This document shows positions 53,442 through 62,096 of a stretch of DNA of 64,000 nucleotides, in pieces. The notes beneath the pieces were generated by a model. That model saw only the letters and a program-made list of their open reading frames with translations, was not told where the DNA came from and did not search any database. Position 1 is the first letter of the stretch, and every line of letters begins with the position of its first letter. The position numbers were made by a program, and so were the translations under genes. The stretch spans positions 48,247 through 112,246 of the forward strand of contig NZ_JACYTN010000016.1 in NCBI RefSeq assembly GCF_014841135.1, in the 5' to 3' direction. The stretch is from Paenibacillus arenosi. GTDB lineage: Bacteria > Bacillota > Bacilli > Paenibacillales > Paenibacillaceae.

Positions 53442-54419
53442 CCCTGCATATGGAAATTCAATGCGAACGGTCGTGCCTACTCCAACCGTCGATTCAAGAG
53501 AAATGTTGTGATGAAGCTTATCGACGACTTCCTTAACAAGATACAACCCCATGCCTGTTGATTCTCGGTACGCTCTCCCATTTTCCCCTGTATAAAATGC
53601 TCTAAATACGCGAGATAGATCCTGCTTAGGTATCCCTGCACCACGATCTGTCACTTCCAAGAAGACTGAGCGTCCCTCTGTATACGCAGAAATCGTTACT
53701 TTCTCTCGACTGCCTGCCGAATATTTAATGGCATTAGATAACAGCTGATAAATAACAAAACGAAGCCACTTCGCGTCAGTCTCAACGAACACCTCTTCTG
53801 GAACGACATTCTCTGGATATACATAGCTGCGAATGAAAAATCCCTTATTGTCCCTAATCGCTTCTTTGACAACCGCATGCAACGATACCCGATCCACATG
53901 AAAATCTTGAGCGAACGTTCCCAGCCGGGACATATACAGCACCATTTCAAGCCCCTGTCGCAGGCGATCGGTCTCTTCCGAGATGCTTGTCGGGTCGATA
54001 TCTTCACCATCCTGAATGATGAGCTCGATGACAGACAGTGGTGTTTTCATCTGATGAACCCACTGGTTCATAAACGTAAGATGCTCCTGCTGCTTGCGCT
54101 CCCACGTCTTGAGCTGCTGTTGATAATAGCCGTACTGCTTCTCCAACAGAGAGTCTACCGCATGGCCCAGCGGCGTGTCGGCCGTAATTCCTCCATCATG
54201 AATGGACGCAAGCGGTCGTGATAGCCGTTCATACAACCTGCGATGGGTCACATATCGGTATATCAAATAAGCCAAATGGACAAACAGCCCTAGAAACATT
54301 GCGTATAAAGCAGTCCCTATTTGCTGATAGCCATCAAACCATACGACAAGCAGCACGAGCAATAGTTGTATCATTGTAAAGCCTATTAGCGGAACATGCT
54401 CACGAATAAATAACCTCAT
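53427..54419 (-). CDS. Bce-type intramembrane-sensing histidine kinase
   Basis: 330 residues: two N-terminal membrane helices (about 11-30 and 36-58) with an extracellular loop of only a few residues and no sensor domain, the BceS form, which relies on the transporter for sensing. His122 in NQWVHQMKTPLSV is the phosphorylation site. ATPase boxes: N box QLLSNAIKYS, G1 DRGAGIP, F box, G2 GMGLYLVKEV. It overlaps the response regulator gene by four bases (ATGA). Confidence 0.93.
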   Translation of the reverse strand: MRLFIREHVPLIGFTMIQLLLVLLVVWFDGYQQIGTALYAMFLGLFVHLAYLIYRYVTHRRLYERLSRPLASIHDGGITADTPLGHAVDSLLEKQYGYYQQQLKTWERKQQEHLTFMNQWVHQMKTPLSVIELIIQDGEDIDPTSISEETDRLRQGLEMVLYMSRLGTFAQDFHVDRVSLHAVVKEAIRDNKGFFIRSYVYPENVVPEEVFVETDAKWLRFVIYQLLSNAIKYSAGSREKVTISAYTEGRSVFLEVTDRGAGIPKQDLSRVFRAFYTGENGRAYRESTGMGLYLVKEVVDKLHHNISLESTVGVGTTVRIEFPYAGTRAD

Positions 54420-55117
54420 GAATCACCTTCTACAGACCATGTTTGATTTAAGCGATAGCCTACCCCACGTACCGTCTCCAGCGCATCTTCTACACCAAGA
54501 TCCGATAGCTTCTTCCGTAACCGTGTAATGTTGACGCTCAATGTATTGTCATCGATATAGCTTTCATCGTCCCATAGCTTATCCAAAATAGCATCTCGCT
54601 TTACGATACGCGGACAAGCTTGAAGAAGCGTCTCAATGAGCACCGCTTCTTTCTTTGTCAGCGGAACCATGCTGCCCATAAGATGAAGCTCCAGCCGTTC
54701 TGGATACAGCATCATACCGTACTTTTCCACCGTACGTTCCTTTATCGCATAGTCGCCGTAGACACGTCGAATTTGACTACGGATTTTGGCCATTACTATT
54801 TCGCGTGAAAATGGCTTCGTAATATAATCATCCGCTCCACTCTCTAGCGCTAGCACTTGATCCATTTCACCGCTGCGCGCAGATAAGAACAAAATAGGAC
54901 AAGTAGATACCATGCGAATTTGCCGACACCAATAATAACCGTCATAGCTGGGCAAATTGACATCCATCACCACGACATGGGGCTGAACACGTTGGAATTC
55001 ATCATAAACATGAGTGAAATCTTCGATTGTGATGCTATCATACCCATATTTCTCAATATGAGAGGCTAGCAGTTCTGCTATTTTCGGATCATCTTCCACG
55101 ATCATTATTTTGTACAC
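54416..55117 (-). CDS. Bce-type response regulator (OmpR family)
   Basis: 233 residues. Receiver domain with acidic pocket VEDD (8-10), phospho-acceptor Asp52 in VVMDVNLP, switch Ser in LFLSAR and Lys in ITKPFS; winged-helix effector domain from about 130 (LTKKEAVLIETLLQACPRIV, then DNTLSVNITRLRKKL). First gene of the R-S-A-B module; expected to bind the TNACA-N4-TGTAA site at 53373-53386. Start at 55117 has a modest ribosome site (GAAGGGGAATG). Confidence 0.94.
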   Translation of the reverse strand: MYKIMIVEDDPKIAELLASHIEKYGYDSITIEDFTHVYDEFQRVQPHVVVMDVNLPSYDGYYWCRQIRMVSTCPILFLSARSGEMDQVLALESGADDYITKPFSREIVMAKIRSQIRRVYGDYAIKERTVEKYGMMLYPERLELHLMGSMVPLTKKEAVLIETLLQACPRIVKRDAILDKLWDDESYIDDNTLSVNITRLRKKLSDLGVEDALETVRGVGYRLNQTWSVEGDS

Positions 55118-55368
55118 ACGTCATTCCCCTTCATGAATCCGAATCTTTTCGATCTTTTCACTATTGTAAAAGACCCTAATATAGAGGTCAAACGTGACGG
55201 TTTGTAGGCTGCAAGCATAGGACATTCTGTCATACGCATAGGTCTAGAACCATGTATGATAATGAACTTTATTGAAGTGGCGTAACAAAAATAGCAGCAA
55301 GATTCGAACGGAATTTGGGGACGGTGACGAGCCGCAGCGATCCGATCCCTCATGAAGGAGGACTTCAG

Positions 55369-56265
55369 ATGTTTAAAAGGATCAATCGACTGGCGATTGA
55401 CTTGCCCGTCTTAAAAGAAGGCGACCCGAATGCGGCTGCCGCCGTACAGGAACTGCTCGGTGGACGCTTCGGTGAAATGTCTACCTTGAACAATTATATG
55501 TTCCAGTCGTTCAACTTCCGGCAGAAGCGAAAGTTGAAGCCTTTTTACGATATTGTTGCCAGCATCACAGCGGAAGAGTTCGGGCATGTCGAGCTTGTTT
55601 CTAATGCGATTAACATTGTGTTGTCAGGCAGCACAAAGGCTGGAAATCCGAACAAGACGCCTTTGCATGTAGGCATGAACGCCCGCAATACGTATCACTT
55701 TATCGCCAATGCCCAAACCACTGTCGTTGGAGATTCCATGGGCAGACCGTGGGCTGGAGACTATGTATTCAACAGCGGCAACCTCGTGCTTGATCTGCTG
55801 CATAACTTTTTCCTTGAATGTGGTGCCCGTACCCATAAGATGAGGGTATATGAAATGACAGATCACCCTACTGCCCGAGCCATGATTGGATATCTGCTCG
55901 TCCGTGGTGGCACCCATGTTCTTGCCTACTCGAAGGCATTGGAAATTGCAACAGGAGTCGATGTATCCAAAATGCTGCCGATCCCTAACCTGGACAATCG
56001 CGCCTTTGATACGGCACGCAAATTCGAGGATCAAGGGCTTGGTCGTATTCTGTACACCTGGAGTGACAATGACTACAAGGACATCGGGTTAATTTGGAGC
56101 GGCAAACATCCAGGAGACGGCAAACCGCTAGAAGTGAAGCAAGGCACACCAGAAGGCCACCCGATTCCAGACTTGGATGACTTGCCCGAAGAATTTGCTC
56201 CTGGCATTTCCAAAGAAGACTTTATGGCCATTGTGCGCCGTTTACAAAAGAACGCCGGATTGTAA
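55369..56265 (+). CDS. Manganese catalase
   Basis: Dimanganese catalase that disproportionates H2O2 without heme. 298 residues. Ligand residues can be placed by analogy to the Thermus enzyme: Glu36, Glu70, His73 (TAEEFGH), Glu150 (FFLECGAR) and His183 (GTHVLAYSKA). The C-terminus (PDLDDLPEEFAPG) is typical of the Bacillus type, and spore coat-associated members are known. ATG 55369 has AAGGAGG at eight bases; 55315 lacks one. I saw no convincing PerR box upstream. Divergent from the Bce regulator; a repeat-rich spacer follows. Confidence 0.95.
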   Translation: MFKRINRLAIDLPVLKEGDPNAAAAVQELLGGRFGEMSTLNNYMFQSFNFRQKRKLKPFYDIVASITAEEFGHVELVSNAINIVLSGSTKAGNPNKTPLHVGMNARNTYHFIANAQTTVVGDSMGRPWAGDYVFNSGNLVLDLLHNFFLECGARTHKMRVYEMTDHPTARAMIGYLLVRGGTHVLAYSKALEIATGVDVSKMLPIPNLDNRAFDTARKFEDQGLGRILYTWSDNDYKDIGLIWSGKHPGDGKPLEVKQGTPEGHPIPDLDDLPEEFAPGISKEDFMAIVRRLQKNAGL

Positions 56266-56300
56266 TTGTCATCAACAAAAATAATTAGCTCGGAGCACAG

Positions 56301-56378
56301 TGGTACTGGTGCTGGTGCTGGTGCTGGTACTGGTACTGGTACTGGTACTGGTACTGGTACTGGTACTGGTACTGGTAC
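56301..56378. repeat. Hexanucleotide tandem repeat (TGGTAC/TGGTGC, 13 units)
   Basis: Thirteen uninterrupted TGGT(A/G)C units, the second to fourth with G and the rest with A. It starts 36 bases after the manganese catalase stop. Open in all frames by composition (Leu-Val repeats in one), but no start or ribosome site precedes it, so it is not taken as coding. TGGTAC is nearly self-complementary (GTAC core). Confidence 0.95.
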
Positions 56379-56418
56379 TCACGAATTCTACCACTATTGT
56401 GCTTAAATCATATTGTAT

Positions 56419-56594
56419 GGACAAAAATGCAGGTATTTTAATGAAAAAACGTCATTTGAAGATAAAAATGGACAAATGTGCAGTTATTTTTCTAAATTAG
56501 TAGCTGAAATGGCTAATGACAGAAAAATAACTGCATTTTTGCGGATAACAGCCTAAATAAGTGCATTTACCAAAGAAATAACTGCATAATTGCC
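56419..56594. repeat. Family of short intergenic repeats, core AAATAACTGCA
   Basis: Five related copies: minus-oriented at 56419-56440 and 56470-56493, plus-oriented at 56521-56544, 56552-56571 and 56572-56594. The second and third form a perfect 15-base inverted repeat (TGCAGTTATTTTTCT at 56479-56493 with AGAAAAATAACTGCA at 56521-56535). No gene between 56266 and 56886; the rest of the spacer (56595-56886) shows nothing clear. Confidence 0.75.
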
Positions 56595-56886
56595 ACTGTT
56601 CGCTACACGACGAGTACTTTAATACATTGATGTATGGTAGCAGCCTAGTCCTTTCCTCTGTAATGAAGCAGCTTGCAGCTAGTTGCTGAGTACAACTAAT
56701 GCTTGGTAGCTAGTCATGAGTTCGCGAGCTCTACTTCTTATCACTAAAGTTCGAGACAATTCCATCCGCATTGTAATACACTAAAAACTACTAAAAAGCG
56801 ATAGTAATGCTAATAGATCATTTTCAAATCTTCAATATGAACTACTATTATCCTATTATCTGTAAATGAAAAAGCGAGGGGTCACG

Positions 56887-57669
56887 ATGTTTCAGCCAAC
56901 GATTGAACAGATTAATGAAGCTGTAGAAACAAAGAAGAATCTTATGAAATCAAGCCTTGCACGATACTGGGTAGCAGCGATGCTCGCAGGCGCTTACGTT
57001 GGCTTTGGCATTATGCTAATTTTCAAAATTGGCGGCCCTTTTATGGCGGCGAACTCTCCCGCCACTTCCGTTATTATGGGAGGCTCCTTCGGCATCGCAC
57101 TAACGTTGATTATATTTGCAGGGGCGGAGCTACTAACGGGCAACAATATGCTGTTTACGGTAAGCAGCCTGTCGAAGAGAACACCTTGGTCTGTTACATG
57201 GAACAATTGGGTCATCGTGTTCTTCGGCAATTTGGCTGGAGCTGTCGTATTTAGTTTACTCATCTATGGTACAGGCATTTTCGGAAAAATTGCGCCTGAT
57301 CATCTACTATTTACGACTGCAGCAGCAAAAATGAATATGCCGATCCATGAGCTATTTTTCCGAGGCATATTGTGCAACTGGTTAGTTTGCTTAGCGATAT
57401 GGACATCGATGCGTGCAAAGGATGACATCGCAAAGTTAGTTCTTATTTGGTGGATGCTGTATGCCTTTATCGCCACAGGCTACGAACACAGTGTTGCTAA
57501 TATGTCTTTGCTAACCTTATCACTTTTATTGCCGCAGCACCCGGATTCCATTACATGGGGTGGCTGGTTGTACAACATGATTCCGGTTACGGTTGGTAAC
57601 GCCGTTGGTGGAATTGTATTTGTCGGCATGGCTTATTGGTATATTAGTAATAAACATACAGTAAAGTGA
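56887..57669 (+). CDS. Formate/nitrite transporter family channel
   Basis: A pentameric membrane channel for small anions such as formate, nitrite or hydrosulfide. 260 residues, six helices with the family sequence AGAYVGFGIML, AGAELLTGNNM (omega-like loop) and GILCNWLVCLAIWTS, AFIATGYEHSVANM with the central His of the pore. It resembles B. subtilis YwcJ. The substrate cannot be decided. ATG 56887 preferred over 56866: GCGAGGGG is at good spacing. No terminator is evident downstream. Confidence 0.93.
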   Translation: MFQPTIEQINEAVETKKNLMKSSLARYWVAAMLAGAYVGFGIMLIFKIGGPFMAANSPATSVIMGGSFGIALTLIIFAGAELLTGNNMLFTVSSLSKRTPWSVTWNNWVIVFFGNLAGAVVFSLLIYGTGIFGKIAPDHLLFTTAAAKMNMPIHELFFRGILCNWLVCLAIWTSMRAKDDIAKLVLIWWMLYAFIATGYEHSVANMSLLTLSLLLPQHPDSITWGGWLYNMIPVTVGNAVGGIVFVGMAYWYISNKHTVK

Positions 57670-57895
57670 ACACGCAACTACTTGCATTTCATCCCTAAAA
57701 ATGTCTCATAGTAATGCTCATCATTTCCAAAAAAAATTTCTCTCGAATTAAAGCCAATAACACCAAAGGTTTAACCCATTATGGTATGATTAATGTCACT
57801 CAGTCCTATTTACTTCCCCTTATTTCATGTAGTATATTAACAACTTGATTACTGATAGAAATGAACAATCTTATCTACCTCGCAGGGAGTTCAAC

Positions 57896-57991
57896 ATGCA
57901 TGATTGTAAAGAAATGAAACCTTGCCAAGGTCACGTTATGACTCAGACAAGCTGTCACCGAATAGCCCACCAAGTCAACGTTAATGATTAA
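57896..57991 (+). CDS. Possible Cys/His peptide (31 aa) upstream of nrdA
   Basis: ATG with CAGGGAG five bases upstream, encoding MHDCKEMKPCQGHVMTQTSC and eleven more residues; three Cys and four His in 31. No family recognised. It could be a regulatory leader peptide, a metal-binding micropeptide, or chance. Confidence 0.3.
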   Translation: MHDCKEMKPCQGHVMTQTSCHRIAHQVNVND

Positions 57992-58047
57992 CACTGCCCT
58001 TTGGGGATAAGGGTACATTCAGTATGCGCAATTTATAACAATAGTAC

Positions 58048-58110
58048 GCCTCTTTGCGGCTGACATCTGTTCGGAACAATCCGGCAGTTACATGTATGCA
58101 GCAAAGAGGC
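58048..58110 (+). other. Hairpin in the nrdA upstream region
   Basis: GCCTCTTTGC (58048-58057) and GCAAAGAGGC (58101-58110) pair perfectly around a 43-base loop with its own small hairpin (TGTT/AACA). It is followed by TTCCTTATG, not a T run. Could be a terminator of the upstream unit or an attenuator-like structure 140 bases before nrdA. Confidence 0.45.
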
Positions 58111-58251
58111 TTCCTTATGACTCATGACGGACGGTTAGAACGCTGTCTTATGCTTAACGCCTACTACCAGAAGGATTAGCTAAATGACAGCTTATGATAT
58201 GGATGTACATGAAGCAGGATAGTACGGATTTATGTGGAGGAGGAACAACCT

Positions 58252-60609
58252 ATGTATTCAACCAATACTGCTCATACCGTGCAGACGGTACTTAAGCCGA
58301 ATAATCGCTCACTCGCCTTCGATGCCAATCGTATCCGTGTATACGGCGAACGTCTTATGGAGGATTATCCGCATCTTGATGTCGAGCGCTGGCACCGCAG
58401 TGTACTAACGAAGCTTCGTTCTTCAAGTGTACAAGCTGCGGAAATTACACAAGCTTGCATTATGTCTGCGCTGGAGCTCGTTTCCCGTGAAGAGCCAGAC
58501 TGGAAGTTCGTCGCTGCACGTTCTCTATTGACGAAGCTGTACAAAGAAGCAGCTGTACATCGTAACTACAAAGCTTATCCAGATAAGCCTTATGGTGATT
58601 TCTATAAATTGATCAAACGTCTCGTTGATATTGGCGTATACCGTCAAGAATTGCTCGATGCCTATACACCTGAGCAAATTGCTGAGCTCGGTGCAGCGAT
58701 TGAGCCTGTATGTGATGAGTTGTTCGACTATATCGGCCTTCTGACGCTTCGTGAGCGCTACTTGGCTACAGACTTCGATGCTCGTACGATGGAGCTTCCA
58801 CAAGAGCGCTACATGATTATCGCGATGTACTTGATGTATCAAGAGCCAGCGGAGCGCCGCGTAGAGCTTGCTAAAGAAGCGTACTGGGCAATGAGCAACT
58901 TATACATGACAGCCGCAACGCCAACGATGGCGAATGCTGGTAAGAAAGTCGCTGGCCAGCTTTCCAGTTGCTTCATCGATACGATCGACGATTCCTTGGA
59001 AGGTATTTTCGATTCCAATACAGACGTAGCTCGTCTTAGCAAAATGGGCGGCGGTATCGGCGTTTACTTAGGTAAAGTTCGTGCTCGTGGTTCTGATATT
59101 CGCGGACATAAAAATACAAGCTCGGGCGTAATCCCATGGATTCGCCAGCTGAATAATACAGCAGTAAGCGTTGACCAATTGGGTACACGTAAAGGTGCAA
59201 TTGCTGTTTACTTAGATGTGTACCATAAAGATATTCTGTCCTTCCTCGACTTGAAGTTGAATAACGGGGATGAGCGCATGCGTGCGCATGACATTTTCCA
59301 CGGGATCTCGATTCCGGATCTATTCATGGAAGCTGTGGAGAAACGTGAAGACTGGCACCTATTCTGCCCGCACGAAATTAAGAAAGTAATGGGTTGGACA
59401 GATGCGAATGGTCGACCGCTTGGCTTGGAAGACTTCTATGATGAGAAGTTCGGCGAAGGCACATTCCGTGAAAAGTATGCTGAGGCTGTAGCTAACATTC
59501 AGTTGTCCCGCATTACTTTGCCAGCTATCGACATTATGAAGCGCGTATTGAAATCTCAGCTTGAGACAGGTACGCCATATATGTTCTACAAAGACGCTGC
59601 AAACCGTGCGAACCCGAACAAAGGTCACGGTATGATTTACAGCTCTAACTTGTGTACAGAGATTTTCCAAAACATGTCCGCTACGGTTGTTGAGCACGAA
59701 GAGCTCGTAACGAAAGACGGTCAAACACGTATCGTGATTACGAAGACACCTGGTGACTTTGTTGTGTGTAACTTGAACTCCATTCACTTGGCACGTGCGG
59801 TACGCGCTGACGTACTGGACCGCCTAGTGCCAATTCAAGTTCGTATGCTCGACAACGTTATCGACATTAACAATATTGAAGTATTGCAAGCACAGCACAC
59901 GAACCGCCGCTACCGTGCAATCGGTCTTGGTACATTCGGTTTGCATCACTTGCTTGCACTTGAAGGGATCGCTTGGGAATCCGACAAAGCGGTTACGTTC
60001 AATGACAATCTTTATGAGCGCATTAACTTCTTGGCTATCCGCTCCAGCATGGAGTTGGCGAAGGAAAAAGGAACGTACGAGCTCTTCCCTGGTTCTGAGT
60101 GGGAAAATGGCCGTTACTTCGATGATCGTGAATACACAACAGGTACTCGTGTTGGTGAATTCATTACGACTGAGCAATGGCAGCAGTTGGCGGCAGAAGT
60201 TCGTGAGAACGGCATGCGCAATGGTTGGCTAATGGCAGTAGCGCCGAATGGTTCTACATCCATTATTGCAGGTTCTACAGCAAGTATTGACCCTGTGTAT
60301 GAGCTTCTTAGCTACGAAGAGAAGACAACTTATAAGATTGCAAATCCGGCTCCAGACTTGTCCGACAAGACGATGTGGTTCTACAAGACGGCATTCCGTC
60401 TTGACCAACATGCATCTATCCGTATGGCAGCTGCTCGTCAGCGCCATATAGATCAAGGCCAAAGCTTCAACTTGTACGTTCGTCCTGACATTCGTGCAGT
60501 TGAGTTCCTTGAGCTTCACCTTCACGCATGGCGCGATGGCATGAAGTCCACGTACTATGTACGCAGCCAAGCATTAACAGTTGAAGAATGTGAGTCTTGC
60601 AGCTCTTAA
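58252..60609 (+). CDS. nrdA: Ribonucleoside-diphosphate reductase, alpha subunit (class Ia)
   Basis: Makes deoxyribonucleotides from NDPs. 785 residues, longer than class Ib NrdE (about 700). N-terminal 100 residues look like a degenerate ATP-cone. Active-site Cys: first of the pair in GQLSSCFIDT, thiyl-radical Cys in SSNLCTEIFQ, partner Cys in DFVVCNLNSIH; C-terminal relay CxxC in EECESCSS. Radical-transfer Tyr pair is expected in the YELLSYEEK/late barrel region. The ATG at 58252 has GGAGGAGG at six bases; the GTG at 58234 would lie before it. nrdB follows after 244 bases. NrdI, NrdH and NrdF of class Ib are not here. Confidence 0.95.
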   Translation: MYSTNTAHTVQTVLKPNNRSLAFDANRIRVYGERLMEDYPHLDVERWHRSVLTKLRSSSVQAAEITQACIMSALELVSREEPDWKFVAARSLLTKLYKEAAVHRNYKAYPDKPYGDFYKLIKRLVDIGVYRQELLDAYTPEQIAELGAAIEPVCDELFDYIGLLTLRERYLATDFDARTMELPQERYMIIAMYLMYQEPAERRVELAKEAYWAMSNLYMTAATPTMANAGKKVAGQLSSCFIDTIDDSLEGIFDSNTDVARLSKMGGGIGVYLGKVRARGSDIRGHKNTSSGVIPWIRQLNNTAVSVDQLGTRKGAIAVYLDVYHKDILSFLDLKLNNGDERMRAHDIFHGISIPDLFMEAVEKREDWHLFCPHEIKKVMGWTDANGRPLGLEDFYDEKFGEGTFREKYAEAVANIQLSRITLPAIDIMKRVLKSQLETGTPYMFYKDAANRANPNKGHGMIYSSNLCTEIFQNMSATVVEHEELVTKDGQTRIVITKTPGDFVVCNLNSIHLARAVRADVLDRLVPIQVRMLDNVIDINNIEVLQAQHTNRRYRAIGLGTFGLHHLLALEGIAWESDKAVTFNDNLYERINFLAIRSSMELAKEKGTYELFPGSEWENGRYFDDREYTTGTRVGEFITTEQWQQLAAEVRENGMRNGWLMAVAPNGSTSIIAGSTASIDPVYELLSYEEKTTYKIANPAPDLSDKTMWFYKTAFRLDQHASIRMAAARQRHIDQGQSFNLYVRPDIRAVEFLELHLHAWRDGMKSTYYVRSQALTVEECESCSS

Positions 60610-60853
60610 TTGAGAGAGATCATTTTACGATTTCATTAGTAAAATGAATGCAATCCATCATAGTTCACACTTTTAAACGAACACGTATATATGATAATAG
60701 GGCACAATGAGTTACTGGCTACCGCCTTTCCCTCTTGTGCCCTTCCTTTGGACAAACGGTTTCGCATTCGAAACTTTATGATATATGTACGATGCTTTCC
60801 TAATTCATTCTATTATTAATTATTATTGTTACGCAGAAAGGACGTGCTCCTTC
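60610..60853 (+). other. nrdA-nrdB spacer with two hairpins
   Basis: Two hairpins: ATTTTAC/GTAAAAT (near 60624-60647) and GGGCACAA/TTGTGCCC (60700-60707 with 60735-60742), the second just after a TATGATAAT-like -10. Neither has a U tail. nrdB may have its own promoter here or the RNA may be processed. Confidence 0.4.
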
Positions 60854-61906
60854 ATGAGCTTGTTAGAACAAGATTTGAAGCGCCAGTCGATCTTCAATAC
60901 ATCCGCACCTAACCAATCCACTCGTATCATTATGGGTGAATGTTCCGGTATTTTGAACTGGGACGATATTCGTATGCCTCATATGTACAAACTATATAAA
61001 GTATTGTTATTGAACCATTGGATCGCAGACGAAATTCCAATGAACAAAGATGCACAGCAGTTTGCATTGTTGTCTGAAGAAGAGCGTCGTGCATTCAAAA
61101 TAAACATCTCCCTACTTGCTGTACTTGACTCCATGCAGACGATGTACGTAGGCGACGTGAAGCAGTACTTTACAGACTCTTCACTTGAAGCAATTTCTGC
61201 AATTATCGCACAGCAAGAAGTTGTTCATAACCAATCATATTCTTATGTTCTTTCCTCTATCGTGTCAGAGCAAGAACAGAAAGAAATCTTCGAGTACTGG
61301 AAGCACGATGAAGTATTGCTTGAGCGCAATCGCTTTATTGCTGATATTTATCAGTCTTTCCGTAACAATCCGACTCCGCAAACGTTCTTCGAATCGTTGG
61401 TTGCGGACTTGATTCTTGAAGGTATCTTCTTCTATTCAACGTTTGCCTTCTTCTACAACATGGCACGCGACCAGAAGATGATGGGCACAAGCCAAATGAT
61501 CTCTTACATTCAACGTGACGAGAATCAGCACTGCTACTTCTTCGGTGAAGTGTTCAAGCAGTTGATGCGTGACTTCCCAGAATTGGATACAGAAGCAAAC
61601 CGCAAATTTGTATATGACACAATTGAGCGTGCTGTACAGTTGGAGACAAATTGGGCACATTACACGCTCAAAAATATTAGCGGTATTGACCTTCGTGAGT
61701 TGTCTGACTACATCAAGCATATTGCGAACCGCCGCCTTGCTCTCATGGGTATGGACAAAGCTTATGAAGGCGTTGACGTCAACTGTATGCCTTGGATCAA
61801 GCCATTCTCTGATGAAGCATTGAACGCAACGAAGACGGACTTCTTCGAAGCGAAGTCCCGCACGTACGCAAAAGCTGGCGACGACAATGGGTTCGACGAG
61901 CTGTAA
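60854..61906 (+). CDS. nrdB: Ribonucleoside-diphosphate reductase, beta subunit (class Ia)
   Basis: Holds the metal centre and tyrosyl radical. 350 residues. Ligands by comparison with E. coli R2: Asp in AVLDSMQ, Glu and His in QQEVVHNQSY with the radical Tyr at its end, Glu in LILEGIFFY, Glu and His in RDENQHCYF. The Tyr is present, which excludes class Ic (Phe/Val). The C-terminus AGDDNGFDEL is the subunit-docking tail. Start ATG 60854, with AAAGGA twelve bases upstream; 60785 has none. Strong terminator follows. Confidence 0.95.
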   Translation: MSLLEQDLKRQSIFNTSAPNQSTRIIMGECSGILNWDDIRMPHMYKLYKVLLLNHWIADEIPMNKDAQQFALLSEEERRAFKINISLLAVLDSMQTMYVGDVKQYFTDSSLEAISAIIAQQEVVHNQSYSYVLSSIVSEQEQKEIFEYWKHDEVLLERNRFIADIYQSFRNNPTPQTFFESLVADLILEGIFFYSTFAFFYNMARDQKMMGTSQMISYIQRDENQHCYFFGEVFKQLMRDFPELDTEANRKFVYDTIERAVQLETNWAHYTLKNISGIDLRELSDYIKHIANRRLALMGMDKAYEGVDVNCMPWIKPFSDEALNATKTDFFEAKSRTYAKAGDDNGFDEL

Positions 61907-61930
61907 TTATTTATCGTTTATATAATACGA

Positions 61931-61967
61931 AGAGAGCAGGTCACAAACGTGGCGCTGCTCTTTTTTA
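61931..61967 (+). terminator. Terminator of nrdB
   Basis: AGAGCAG, 15-base loop, CTGCTCT and six T. Confidence 0.85.
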
Positions 61968-62027
61968 TAGTAACATCTTATCAACATCCTATAGATTTGT
62001 AGACATCCTTTACAATTGATGCTACCA

Positions 62028-62048
62028 TTGATAACGATTATCAACTGA
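62028..62048. promoter_or_regulatory. Fur box upstream of the ABC exporter
   Basis: TTGATAACGATTATCAACTGA; core GATAACGATTATCAA matches the Fur consensus half-sites and lies 49 bases before the exporter start. It suggests iron-repressed expression. Confidence 0.75.
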
Positions 62049-62096
62049 TTACTTTCAACCTCTTGCACAACAGCCAAAGGAGTGAACCGAATTTCC

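Larger units (their letters stand above)
57670..58251. other. Upstream region of nrdA
   Basis: About 580 bases. It holds a possible 31-codon frame (57896-57991) and a 10-base hairpin (58048-58110). I did not find a B12 riboswitch (no B12 box) or a clear NrdR box. Confidence 0.4.

Noticed and set aside
56300..56500. 66-codon open frame over the TGGTAC repeat (Leu-Val repeats)
   Set aside because: Starts within the microsatellite without a ribosome site; the open frame is a result of the repeat.
56419..56594. CRISPR array
   Set aside because: Copies are in both orientations, imperfect and irregularly spaced, and no cas genes are near.
57880..58115. B12 riboswitch or NrdR box before nrdA
   Set aside because: No B12 box and no ACAC-TATAT-like 16-mer found by eye; the structure is better listed as unexplained.
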